Source: CAYXDO01 sp964463485 (GTDB lineage Bacteria > Myxococcota > Kuafuiibacteriia > Kuafuiibacteriales > Kuafuiibacteriaceae). Taken from it: 14,157 bases of DNA. Positions 1 through 6,742 of the stretch are shown in pieces (position 1 is the first letter of the stretch; each line of letters starts with the position of its first letter). The notes under the pieces are model-generated. The model was not told where the DNA came from, made no database searches, and worked only from the letters and a program-made list of their open reading frames with translations. The stretch is taken from the NCBI GenBank assembly GCA_964463485.1, contig CAYXDO010000231.1:1-14157 (forward strand), read 5' to 3'. Made by a program: the position numbers and the translations under genes.

Positions 1-2
1 AT

Positions 3-167
3 CCTCATGGGCTCATGGCTAGCCTCCTCGAGCGGTATGCCCCCCGAATTGCAGGCGCGAACTTTGGGAGAAAGAGACTATCGTACCTGCGACTCAGCGA
101 GCTTCACGTTGGGCTACTCATCAACTTCCACGTAGCCAAACTCCGCGACGGGATCAAACGTTTATAA
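3..167 (+). pseudogene. C-terminal remnant of a GxxExxY-family protein
   Basis: An open frame runs from the window edge to TAA at 165-167. Its last ~30 residues read SYLRLSELHVGLLINF and then HVAKLRDGIKRL. This matches from memory the conserved tail of GxxExxY proteins (PD-(D/E)XK_3-like family), which end with a YLRLS..VGLLINF..v.LkdGIkR signature. The residues before SYLRLS do not show the family's expected upstream segment (an EAQLL-like stretch before the YLRL motif). The upstream part therefore looks diverged or broken rather than merely cut off by the window edge. An ATG at 15-17 could start a 50-aa product, but nothing suggests this is a functional gene. A CTCCGTG repeat cluster follows immediately. 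The family assignment is moderately sure; the pseudogene status is an inference. Confidence 0.55.
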
Positions 168-174
168 ACTTATC

Positions 175-211
175 CTCCGTGCCTCCGTGTTCATTCTCCG
201 TGCTCTCCGTG
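175..211. repeat. CTCCGTG heptamer cluster (intergenic repeat)
   Basis: CTCCGTG occurs four times within 37 bases, at 175-181, 183-189, 196-202 and 205-211 (CACGGAG on the minus strand). Irregular spacers of 1, 6 and 2 bases separate them. Similar CACGGAG/CACAGAG-rich stretches are dispersed in intergenic regions of several environmental phyla. The remainder of 168-297 shows no gene, RNA or clear terminator. Confidence 0.6.
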
Positions 212-297
212 GTTGTCTTTGGTTGTGGCCACGGCCGCGCTAGGAGAATGGTCCCCTCACCAATCCACGCGGCCGCTCTACGTACTATTCGCCGGCC

Positions 298-1857
298 TCA
301 ACAACCGACGATGGTGAGGCTGCGCCCCGAATACTGGGTCCGCGCCCAGGTGAGCTTTTCGTCCCAGGCGCGTCCTTTTCGGAGGTCGAAGAGCACGAGA
401 TAGCCTTCGGCCATACTCGTCGAGTCGAGGTAGCGGCAGAGTTGTTCGAGCGCTCTTTGTTCGGTTTCCGTATCGCGCCGAAGCTTGACCTCGACGACGT
501 GGCGCTCTTGTCCTTTGGGGCCCCAAAAAATCATGAGGTCGAGCGCCCCCCTGCCCAACGCGTACTCTCGTTCGATCCGCCCCCCGCCATTCACGATTCG
601 CTGTAGAAAGGCCATCAACATCAGGTGCGGACCGGATTCCAGATACGAGAATCCTTCCGCGGCGAGGTGCCCATCTTCTTGCCAAAATACCTGCCAGGCC
701 TTGAGAAGTTTTTCCATGTCGAGGGAGCGGTCGGCCCGAACGTACCAGGAAGGCTCGTGATGGATCTGCCGCTGACGAATGAGCGTGAGCGCCCGGGGAA
801 TGACTTCTTGATAGATCGGATTGGCGATTCGATAGACGCCGCCGCGCTCGGCAATGAGTCCCAAGCCCTTCACATAGGCAAAGTCGTCATCCAGCGTGTC
901 GGGAGCGGTCGAGAGTCCGGCGATCATCGGATCCAAGATCCTTCGAACGCGGGGCTCCCGGAGACGCGCCACGAGCGAATCGATGTGCGATCGCCTCTCG
1001 AGAACGATGGTCTCTCTGGCCGACTCCACGTGGTTCACCGTGATCGGTGTGGACCGATCTCGCACGTCCCAATCGGTGATTTGGGCGGCGAGCGCGTTCA
1101 CCAACCAGGGGTGCCCCAAGGTCAACCCATAGACGAGCGCGACCGCCTCGGGCTCGAAGACTTGTCCGGTAGCCTGAGTATGTTGGGTGAGCAACTCGGC
1201 CACTTCCTCTTCCGAAAAGGAATCCAAAGTCACCGCCTCGGCAGTGATGTTGAACGGTGACGACGTCCCGAGCCACGTCACCTGGCGCCCTTCTTCCGCC
1301 GAAATCACGAAGTCCCTCACCTGACGCTGACCCACGAGGATGATACTCTCAGGAAGTCGAGTTCGGTCGCGATCGATGTAGCCACTTCGCAGCTGCGTGA
1401 GAAACGAAACCATCGCCTCTCCCACGAGCCCGTCCGCTTCATCGAAAAATACGACCAGCGGACGCGAGACGCGCGATGCCAGACTCGACAACGCGTGAAA
1501 GATGGCCATCCCTGGAATCTCCAGGAGCTTCGGGATGTCGAATGGTTCCAAGTCTGGGAAAGTGCGGCGGAGGGCCACGTTCATGCAGTCCAAAATCGTT
1601 CGAAAGGCTCGCTCCGGGACGGGCTCTTCCCGCGCGGTCTGAATGTCGATCCAAATGGCCGCGCGCGCCTGACCGGCGTTGTAGTGACGGACCAGCGCCT
1701 TGGCGCAGGTCGTCTTTCCGGTCTGGCGGCCGGCGTACAAGGTGAAATATTTTCGGTCTTCGATGAGCTGCATGACGCGGCCGAGGCGACGCTCGGGGGG
1801 TAGCATATAATGCTCCCCTGGGTTACACGGCCCGGCGATATTAAACGTCAGCCTCAT
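298..1857 (-). CDS. AAA ATPase fused to a C-terminal PD-(D/E)XK nuclease-like domain
   Basis: This 519-aa protein is predicted to be a cytoplasmic ATPase with a C-terminal nuclease-like domain. The N-terminus (FNIAGPCNPGEHYMLPPERR) matches the conserved opening of a widespread family of AAA-like ATPases, which supports the ATG at 1857-1855. Walker A is GRQTGKT (about 43-49) and Walker B is LVVFFDEAD (about 134-142). The segment around 245-260 (TLGHPWLVNALA) is also typical of the family. Near the C-terminus, ALDLMIFW followed by VVEVKL supplies D440, E456 and K458 in the D-X(15)-E-X-K arrangement of PD-(D/E)XK nucleases, with Q472 and Y476 downstream. Only a weak purine-rich stretch precedes the start. 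It lies on the cas strand, 246 bp after the CARF gene, so co-transcription is possible but unproven. Such proteins also occur far from CRISPR loci, so a CRISPR role is not implied. Substrate unknown. Confidence 0.85.
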   Translation of the reverse strand: MRLTFNIAGPCNPGEHYMLPPERRLGRVMQLIEDRKYFTLYAGRQTGKTTCAKALVRHYNAGQARAAIWIDIQTAREEPVPERAFRTILDCMNVALRRTFPDLEPFDIPKLLEIPGMAIFHALSSLASRVSRPLVVFFDEADGLVGEAMVSFLTQLRSGYIDRDRTRLPESIILVGQRQVRDFVISAEEGRQVTWLGTSSPFNITAEAVTLDSFSEEEVAELLTQHTQATGQVFEPEAVALVYGLTLGHPWLVNALAAQITDWDVRDRSTPITVNHVESARETIVLERRSHIDSLVARLREPRVRRILDPMIAGLSTAPDTLDDDFAYVKGLGLIAERGGVYRIANPIYQEVIPRALTLIRQRQIHHEPSWYVRADRSLDMEKLLKAWQVFWQEDGHLAAEGFSYLESGPHLMLMAFLQRIVNGGGRIEREYALGRGALDLMIFWGPKGQERHVVEVKLRRDTETEQRALEQLCRYLDSTSMAEGYLVLFDLRKGRAWDEKLTWARTQYSGRSLTIVGC

Positions 1858-2103
1858 CGCGGCATCTTCTCATCTCGTCGAGCGAGCGACAACCCACTGG
1901 ATACGAGCCCGGCGACCCACGCCGCGCCAGTCAAACGGCTTCTTCGACGCCCGCACGAGCTCGCGGAGCTCCTCGGAATCAATGAACCGACGCTGCGCAA
2001 AACTCTCACGGACACGAGATCGTCTTCGTAACGAACTGGGCGAGAAATGAAGTCGGTCCGTTTGCAGCGCCGCGACGGCGCCCAAATGGGGCCGTCCGCA
2101 CCG
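1858..2103. other. Intergenic gap between the CARF effector and the AAA gene
   Basis: These 246 bp carry no convincing gene. Short frames are open on both strands: a minus-strand frame ending at 1870 and a + strand frame ending near 2031. Each has a locally protein-like stretch, but neither has a good start or ribosome binding site, and they mirror each other. A GC-rich hairpin lies at 2067-2081. Confidence 0.5.
2067..2081 (-). terminator. GC hairpin downstream of the CARF gene, possible weak terminator
   Basis: A perfect 6-bp GCGCCG/CGGCGC stem with a 3-nt loop lies 22 nt past the stop codon of the CARF gene. No U-run follows on the minus strand (the next bases are TGCAAACGG), so intrinsic termination is doubtful. 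It may instead act as a 3' end barrier. Confidence 0.2.
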
Positions 2104-3186
2104 TCAGTCTCTTCGCAGCTTCCGCTCCAGGTTTCCACGAATCAACTCGCACTGTGCACTTCCTCGCGCTGTCGTGCCGACGATGAGGACGATGGACTTG
2201 CGGCTGTCGCCGAAGCGAACACCGAGCTCGCCGTTCGTAGCATCGACGACTTCGATCTGGACGGCTCGAAGCCCCGGTGGGGGCGTGCTTCCGTAGCGGA
2301 CGTGCTCGACGTACGGATTTTTCGTGAGCTTGTCGACCACGTGACTCGTTTGCTCGGGCTTGTTTTGATGCGCTTCGTCCATTCCGTTCTTGGCGGAGGG
2401 CTCGCGGGTGCTCATCGCCGGCCATTCCTCGACCGGGAGGCGCGAAGCCTCTGCGATGATGGTTCCTAGCGCGGAGAGTGCAACCTCGCCTCCGCCCATG
2501 TCCTCGAGGAGAAGCTCGATCTCCGGATGCGTCCGTCGCCAGCTTTGGATTTTCGAGTCGGGCAAGACGTCCCGAGCGGAGAGCTCCTCGAGGATGGGCA
2601 CGAGTGCGCGGAAGGACTCGCGCTTCCATTGAAGCGGCAAGGGCTCGAGCTCGACGAGCTCGCCCAAATCCTCGTATACGTAGAAGACAGAGACGCCCTG
2701 GAGCATGGCGATCACGTTGGTGTACGCGATCTCGGCCTTGAACCCGCCGGTCGCCGCGATCAACACGTCCGAGCCGGTCTTGCGCGCGAGATCGATCTCC
2801 GAAAACAGAGTCCGAACGAGATTCTTCAGACCCCTGCGGAAGGTCGTGCTTCCCTGATCGTATCGAAGGAGGTCCACGCGCCGCGTCTCGGACTTCAGCG
2901 AGCGCGTTTCGAGAAACTCCTGGAGGCGTAGTGCACAGAACTTCCCATCCTCCGAGTCCGAGTGAATCAATCGAACGCGGAACCGAGTTGGGTCTTCCAA
3001 GGAGCCGAGCAGGTTGAGGGTGTTGATCTCCGCGCTCGCCGCGGCGAGCTCCGCAGTACGCAACCACTCCGTGACGACGGACTCCGGGGGCAACGGGTCG
3101 CCTTTGTTCCGAGGAACCCAGGGCCGGTCGCGTTGCCGGCCCGTGAGTAGTGAAGTTCCGACAGTGGTGAGTATCGTCGTGGCCAT
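2104..3186 (-). CDS. CARF-domain CRISPR effector (APE2256/Csm6-like CARF), non-HEPN C-terminus, possibly RelE-like
   Basis: This 360-aa protein is the predicted cyclic-oligoadenylate-activated accessory effector of the locus. The CARF fold is seen at residues 4-14 (TILTTVGTSLL), in a LIHSDSEDGKFCALRLQEFL segment (73-92), and in the hallmark ATGGFKAE loop at 145-152 followed by YTNVIAMLQGVSVFYVYEDL. These match the APE2256-type CARF family. A central helical segment follows (about 205-250), perhaps a winged helix, then a polar linker (255-285). The compact C-terminal domain (288-360) has VRYGSTPPPGLRAVQIEV, GELGVRF and SIVLIVGTTARGSAQ. No R-X4-6-H HEPN motif is present, so this is not an ordinary Csm6/Csx1 RNase. 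The C-terminal strand pattern and basic residues recall RelE-type mRNA interferases, as in the CARF-RelE protein Cami1; that is an inference. The ATG at 3186-3184 has a strong AGGAGG, and the gene starts 22 bp after cmr6. Confidence 0.85.
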   Translation of the reverse strand: MATTILTTVGTSLLTGRQRDRPWVPRNKGDPLPPESVVTEWLRTAELAAASAEINTLNLLGSLEDPTRFRVRLIHSDSEDGKFCALRLQEFLETRSLKSETRRVDLLRYDQGSTTFRRGLKNLVRTLFSEIDLARKTGSDVLIAATGGFKAEIAYTNVIAMLQGVSVFYVYEDLGELVELEPLPLQWKRESFRALVPILEELSARDVLPDSKIQSWRRTHPEIELLLEDMGGGEVALSALGTIIAEASRLPVEEWPAMSTREPSAKNGMDEAHQNKPEQTSHVVDKLTKNPYVEHVRYGSTPPPGLRAVQIEVVDATNGELGVRFGDSRKSIVLIVGTTARGSAQCELIRGNLERKLRRD

Positions 3187-3192
3187 TTTGGA

Positions 3193-3198
3193 CCTCCT
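3193..3198 (-). promoter_or_regulatory. Strong Shine-Dalgarno site for the CARF effector
   Basis: AGGAGG lies 6 nt upstream of the ATG at 3186-3184, in the 22-nt gap after cmr6. It fixes the start and shows that the effector initiates independently, unlike the overlapping cmr genes. Confidence 0.75.
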
Positions 3199-3208
3199 AT
3201 GCGCTGCG

Positions 3209-4291
3209 TCATTCGACGAGGTGGATTTGCAGAATCTGAAGCTTCGACGGGCCGTCGGCCTGCAGCTCGAACCAGACGGCGACGGGAGAGTTGGGGTGGG
3301 ACTTCGCGAGAGCGTCCAAGACGGCTTGGCTTGCCTTCAGCTTCTTGAGCTTCTTTCCGCCGAGCTTTCTCCCGTCGCCGAGAGCGCCTTCGACCCGCTC
3401 GCCTTCGATCCACGCCATTCCCGTTGAGCGACTAGCAGGTGCCGATTCTGACTTGCTCGGGCTCGCGGTCCCGTCCGCCTTCGGGGCACCGCCGGTCGTT
3501 TTAGGCGCCAGGGCCTCGGGAACCTCGAGGTGAAGCCGCCCATAGCCAGCGGCGGTCTTGGCGCCGACACCTTCGCGCTCGAGGCCCACTTTCAAAAAAC
3601 GCGCGGCGAGGTCGAGCCAATCAGCGGGGCCGGACAAGGAAACTGAGTAGCTCCCAGAGGTCGTGAGGAACGATACGGGATTGGGCTCGTCCCAGTCCAT
3701 CGGCCCTTGGTCTTTGCCTGAGTAGTACTCCTTGTGGTGAACCGTCATGGTGTCGAGGTCGATCGGAAGGCCGCGCGAGGCGGCGGGGCAGCTCCACCAC
3801 GCGTCGTGGAAGGTGACGAGCCCGGCGGCGTCCAAACCCCCAAAGAGTTGGCAGTGCAACTCACCGCCAGGCTCGGTAGCGCTCCGCGCCTTGGCCCACC
3901 TCGCGTCTCCCGTGGCATGCGCGGCCTGCGAAGCGATTCCCTTCAAGGCGCTCCCAGGAATCATCGGCACTCCCCAAGTCCAGTTGAGCGTGAGGCCCGT
4001 CTCGAGCACGGAGGCCGTCCCCAAACCCACGGCCAACCGACTGAGCGCTTCGGCGATGAAGGTGTTCGTGACGCCTCCCTCTACGCCCCCGTCGTACCGA
4101 GCGAGCGCGCGGTTTCGTGCTTCGAACGAGACCCGGTAGTCTTCGGGGACCTTGATCCCGCGCAGGGCGAAGGCCCGAAACTCGGCGCTGGCCTCTTGGG
4201 AGAGCTCCAACGGAAATCGATCGAGCCACAGCCCGAAATTCGTGTCCTCGCTGGGCCCGATCCCGTCGAACAACCGGCGCCGCGAGCTCAC
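3209..4291 (-). CDS. cmr6: Type III-B RAMP protein Cmr6 with C-terminal extension
   Basis: Cmr6 caps the 3' end of the crRNA filament in the Cmr complex. The RAMP core is clear: MIPGSALKGIAS (110-121), LFGG (149-152), VTFHDAWW (159-166), the Cmr6-typical TMTVHHKEYYSG (181-192) and PNPVSFLT, then the glycine-rich loop GVGAKTAAGYGRL (241-253). The start is GTG at 4291-4289, which overlaps the cmr5 stop as GTGA; a GGAGAG just upstream supports it. At 360 aa it is longer than a minimal Cmr6. Residues ~260-292 form a low-complexity linker, and ~292-360 form an extra domain with a very basic stretch (RKLGGKKLKKLK), ending FELQADGPSKLQILQIHLVE. The extension resembles the small beta-rich tails of some Cmr6 proteins and may bind RNA; this is an inference. 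It is the last gene of the overlapped operon. Confidence 0.93.
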   Translation of the reverse strand: MSSRRRLFDGIGPSEDTNFGLWLDRFPLELSQEASAEFRAFALRGIKVPEDYRVSFEARNRALARYDGGVEGGVTNTFIAEALSRLAVGLGTASVLETGLTLNWTWGVPMIPGSALKGIASQAAHATGDARWAKARSATEPGGELHCQLFGGLDAAGLVTFHDAWWSCPAASRGLPIDLDTMTVHHKEYYSGKDQGPMDWDEPNPVSFLTTSGSYSVSLSGPADWLDLAARFLKVGLEREGVGAKTAAGYGRLHLEVPEALAPKTTGGAPKADGTASPSKSESAPASRSTGMAWIEGERVEGALGDGRKLGGKKLKKLKASQAVLDALAKSHPNSPVAVWFELQADGPSKLQILQIHLVE

Positions 4292-4671
4292 GAGCGCTCT
4301 CCGTCTGCAGCCGCCATGTCGATCTCGAGGACGCCTTGAACCATCCGGCGATACCAGGCCGCGGTGGCCATCGATTCCCGCGTCAATCGAAGGTACTCAG
4401 CTTGGGGCGCCTCACGAGCTCTGGCGAGCAAAGTCTCCGCGCTGGTGATCCCCCCGTTCACGCGCTTGAGTTGGAGCGCGAGGTGCTCGAGCAACCGATT
4501 GGAGGCCGGCATGTCACGCGATTTGAGGAAATGCAGCGACTGACAGACGCCAGCACGAGCGAGCAGCGCGGGCAACTTGTGAACCAGGGTGGCGTACTCC
4601 TTCCGCTCCGGCTCGAGCACTTCCGAGACGTGCTGGAAGGCGAGCCTCGCGCGATCTTGATCGATACTCAT
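4288..4671 (-). CDS. cmr5: Type III-B small subunit Cmr5
   Basis: This 127-aa, mostly helical protein is the small (Cas11-type) subunit that lines the target RNA path in the Cmr filament. The N-terminal RARLAFQHV (7-15) and EYATLVHKLPALLARAGVCQ (25-44), followed by SLHFLK, match the family pattern of A..hV, YkslvkklP and nGL.qaLaFl. The open frame extends much further upstream (to 5052), but that part overlaps cmr4 out of frame and is arginine-rich. The ATG at 4671-4669 is chosen because it overlaps the cmr4 TGA as ATGA and gives the expected length and N-terminus. Its own stop overlaps the cmr6 GTG. Synthesis is therefore probably coupled to cmr4. Confidence 0.93.
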   Translation of the reverse strand: MSIDQDRARLAFQHVSEVLEPERKEYATLVHKLPALLARAGVCQSLHFLKSRDMPASNRLLEHLALQLKRVNGGITSAETLLARAREAPQAEYLRLTRESMATAAWYRRMVQGVLEIDMAAADGERS

Positions 4672-5528
4672 GTCAGCCTCACCTCGCACATACCGCGGCC
4701 AACCGTACCCTTTCCGCCGACCTGCACGGCTCCTCGACCCACCAAAGTCTCGACGTGGCCGAGGAGCTGGGCGACGCTCAGCGCGGGCCCCGATCCCTGG
4801 GCGACAGGCGTCGCGACGACGAGCCCCGTTAAAATGGATTCCACGGGCAAGGCCTCTTCTGTCCAAAGAGCGCCCTTCGCCACCGTATGCGTTTCCGGAT
4901 CGATTCGGTTCCGCGCCGTGACCTCCATCGACGTCTCGAGCAGGACGGCCATGACGTCCTCGTCGACGAGGCAAGCGCGCTGGACGAACCGCTGCTGATC
5001 GTCCGAAGTCGTCATGAGGATCGAGGCGGCCTTCTGAAGCCACGTCGCCCAAGCAGGGTCTTGCTTGGCCTCGAAGTCGAAATCTTCGAAGATCACGCGT
5101 TCTGGTGGCACCTTGAGTCGATCGCTGCCGAGCTTTGCCTGCGTGGACAGCGGCGCCGCCGGCAGCGCGGGCAGGTCCTTCTTCGCCTCCTTGGCGTCCC
5201 GCACGAACCTTCGAAGCATGTACTCACACGTGACCCAGGCGAAGGTCGCTCGCAAGCTGCGAACAGGCAAGAACAGCAAGTTGAGATCGGAGAACTGCAC
5301 ACTTCCGGCGTTGTCCGACGCGTTTTTCGGCTCGGGTCCGAACACCGCGAGGTGAACGGGCTCGACCGTTCCCATCGCGCGAAGCACCCCTTTGAAGCTC
5401 GAACCGGGGATGAGTGGGATGTTCGTGGGCCGCTCCCGCGCGATGGGGAGATCGATTCCGCCGATGGCTTGACCGGTCCCGCAGTGAATCGGAGACAGCG
5501 CCCGGACGGCGCATAGTTTGACACTCAT
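4668..5528 (-). CDS. cmr4: Type III-B backbone RNase Cmr4
   Basis: Cmr4 is the repeated backbone (Cas7) subunit that cleaves target RNA every six nucleotides. The 286-aa protein opens with ALSPIHCGTGQAIGGIDLPI. This includes D26, at the same number as the catalytic aspartate known in Pyrococcus furiosus Cmr4. Other RAMP features are NIPLIPGSSFKGVLR (36-50), the Cmr4-typical LLFLPVRS (84-91) and the glycine-rich QVGGKGTVGRG (269-279). GGAGGA lies about 6 nt before the ATG at 5528-5526, inside the end of cmr1, and the start overlaps the cmr1 stop as ATGA. The extra ribosome binding site could favour higher output of this multi-copy subunit. The stop overlaps the cmr5 start. The intact D26 predicts active RNA cleavage. 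Confidence 0.96.
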   Translation of the reverse strand: MSVKLCAVRALSPIHCGTGQAIGGIDLPIARERPTNIPLIPGSSFKGVLRAMGTVEPVHLAVFGPEPKNASDNAGSVQFSDLNLLFLPVRSLRATFAWVTCEYMLRRFVRDAKEAKKDLPALPAAPLSTQAKLGSDRLKVPPERVIFEDFDFEAKQDPAWATWLQKAASILMTTSDDQQRFVQRACLVDEDVMAVLLETSMEVTARNRIDPETHTVAKGALWTEEALPVESILTGLVVATPVAQGSGPALSVAQLLGHVETLVGRGAVQVGGKGTVGRGMCEVRLT

Positions 5529-6742
5529 TCGATTTCCTCCAAGTACCTCTCGATGACGTCGACGAAGACGCGGCCGTTCTTCATCATGGGTTCGATTCGA
5601 CCCGCTTCGGTTTCGACGAGATTGATGGCCTCCTTCTTGCCGCAGGGAGAAAGCTCGATCCTCTTAGGCCGTTTCCCGCTGAGTCGAACTGCAAGGCCTC
5701 GAATGTCGCCGGGCGCAAACTGGATTGGACGGATGAGCAAGGGGGATGCGAAGCGGTTTTTGCCCACGGGATTGGCGGTCTGCGCCTCAGGATCTCCCGT
5801 GCGGTCGTCTTTGAACTTGAAGATGATGGGCAACCCGAAAGCGGCCCGCGGAAATCCGTCGATCGCGACGAGCGGCGGATGGCTCGGATCGTGGGTTTTG
5901 GTGAGTCTGCGAATCGTGTCCGGCTCTGGCCACTTCGAGCGTCCCGGCCTGTTGGGCGCCTGCCCGGGATTCCGGCCGAGCGCGCCTTGCCGCAGCTTCT
6001 TCATCGCTTCGAGGAGCGCGCTATGCGCAGCCAGCCCCTGCCCATACCTCTTCGAGCCAATCTTGAACGAGACTTCCTTGGGAAGGTGCGGCCAATCGAC
6101 CGGGGTTCCTCGGACGAGCTCGGTCCAACCTTCTTGAAGACTGGGAATGGGAATATTCGATTTGGTCAGTCGGAGCGCGCCGAAACCGCGCCGGGTGCGC
6201 CCGCCATACCCACCGAGCCATGAAAACGCCCAGACTGCCGCCAGCACCTGCTGTCGGAACCGCTCGGGAAACCGGAGTGCGACGCCAAAGCCTCCTTTGT
6301 GAAAGTCGTGCAAGGTCCCATGATCTTCACCGTCGGTGTCCCGCAAGGGGAAGGCGCCGTATGAGATGGATTCGAAGCCAGGCGCGGCTTTGAATCTGCC
6401 CTCGAGCACCCTCACGGCGCGAGGAGCGCTGGGTTGCCTGACGCGGATCTCGATCTGGCTGCGTTGCGGCTCACCGTGCACGCCGCCGAAGAGCTTCGCC
6501 TCGTGATTTCGGAGCTCCGCGACGCTCGTTGCGCCGGTTGGATTCGTCGCCCGCCACCAAAATCGGAGTTGTCCGCGAATGGAGGCCGATCGAATGGGCG
6601 TTGTGGGGTCGAACGGCTTCTTGGGACCCTCTGCCCGCACGCCCCCACCGAACACGAAGGTCAGGAACTCATACTCGAGCTCGAGCTCGACGAGCCTCGT
6701 GGGACTCGACGGGAATTCGGGCGCCGGGGGTGCTTTTCTCAT
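5525..6742 (-). CDS. cmr1: Type III-B RAMP protein Cmr1
   Basis: Cmr1 caps the 3' end region of the Cmr complex and contacts crRNA and target RNA. The 405-aa protein has the family's signature pieces: FLTFVFGGG (26-34), SASIRGQLRFWWRA (52-65), LFGG (84-87) and the glycine-rich loop LGGYGGRTRRGFGAL (176-190). A second, less conserved RAMP-like half follows. The open frame extends upstream to 6937, but that stretch overlaps cmr3 and is not family-like. The ATG at 6742-6740 overlaps the cmr3 TGA as ATGA and gives the normal Cmr1 N-terminus. Only a weak purine stretch precedes it, so translation is probably coupled to cmr3. The stop overlaps the cmr4 start. Confidence 0.95.
   Translation of the reverse strand: MRKAPPAPEFPSSPTRLVELELEYEFLTFVFGGGVRAEGPKKPFDPTTPIRSASIRGQLRFWWRATNPTGATSVAELRNHEAKLFGGVHGEPQRSQIEIRVRQPSAPRAVRVLEGRFKAAPGFESISYGAFPLRDTDGEDHGTLHDFHKGGFGVALRFPERFRQQVLAAVWAFSWLGGYGGRTRRGFGALRLTKSNIPIPSLQEGWTELVRGTPVDWPHLPKEVSFKIGSKRYGQGLAAHSALLEAMKKLRQGALGRNPGQAPNRPGRSKWPEPDTIRRLTKTHDPSHPPLVAIDGFPRAAFGLPIIFKFKDDRTGDPEAQTANPVGKNRFASPLLIRPIQFAPGDIRGLAVRLSGKRPKRIELSPCGKKEAINLVETEAGRIEPMMKNGRVFVDVIERYLEEIE

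Noticed and set aside
1810..2031. A + strand 73-aa frame with a helix-turn-helix-like end (HELAELLGINEPTLRKTL)
   Set aside because: There is no ribosome binding site, the first part is antisense to the AAA gene, and the mirrored minus-strand frame looks equally protein-like.
1870..2085. A minus-strand 71-aa frame with RFIDSEELRELVRASKKPFD
   Set aside because: It has only a TTG start without a ribosome binding site and a poorly supported N-terminal half; at best a remnant.
2006..3067. A long minus-strand frame of 353 aa overlapping the CARF gene
   Set aside because: It has an Arg/Ser/Gly-rich shadow composition; the overlapping frame has the recognised CARF motifs and a strong ribosome binding site.
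2104..3186. Annotation as a HEPN RNase Csm6/Csx1
   Set aside because: No R-X4-6-H motif is present; RRTH at 217-220 has the wrong spacing and context.
4672..5052. Upstream extension of the cmr5 frame
   Set aside because: It is arginine-rich, overlaps cmr4 out of frame, and the family N-terminus and ATGA overlap fix the start at 4671.
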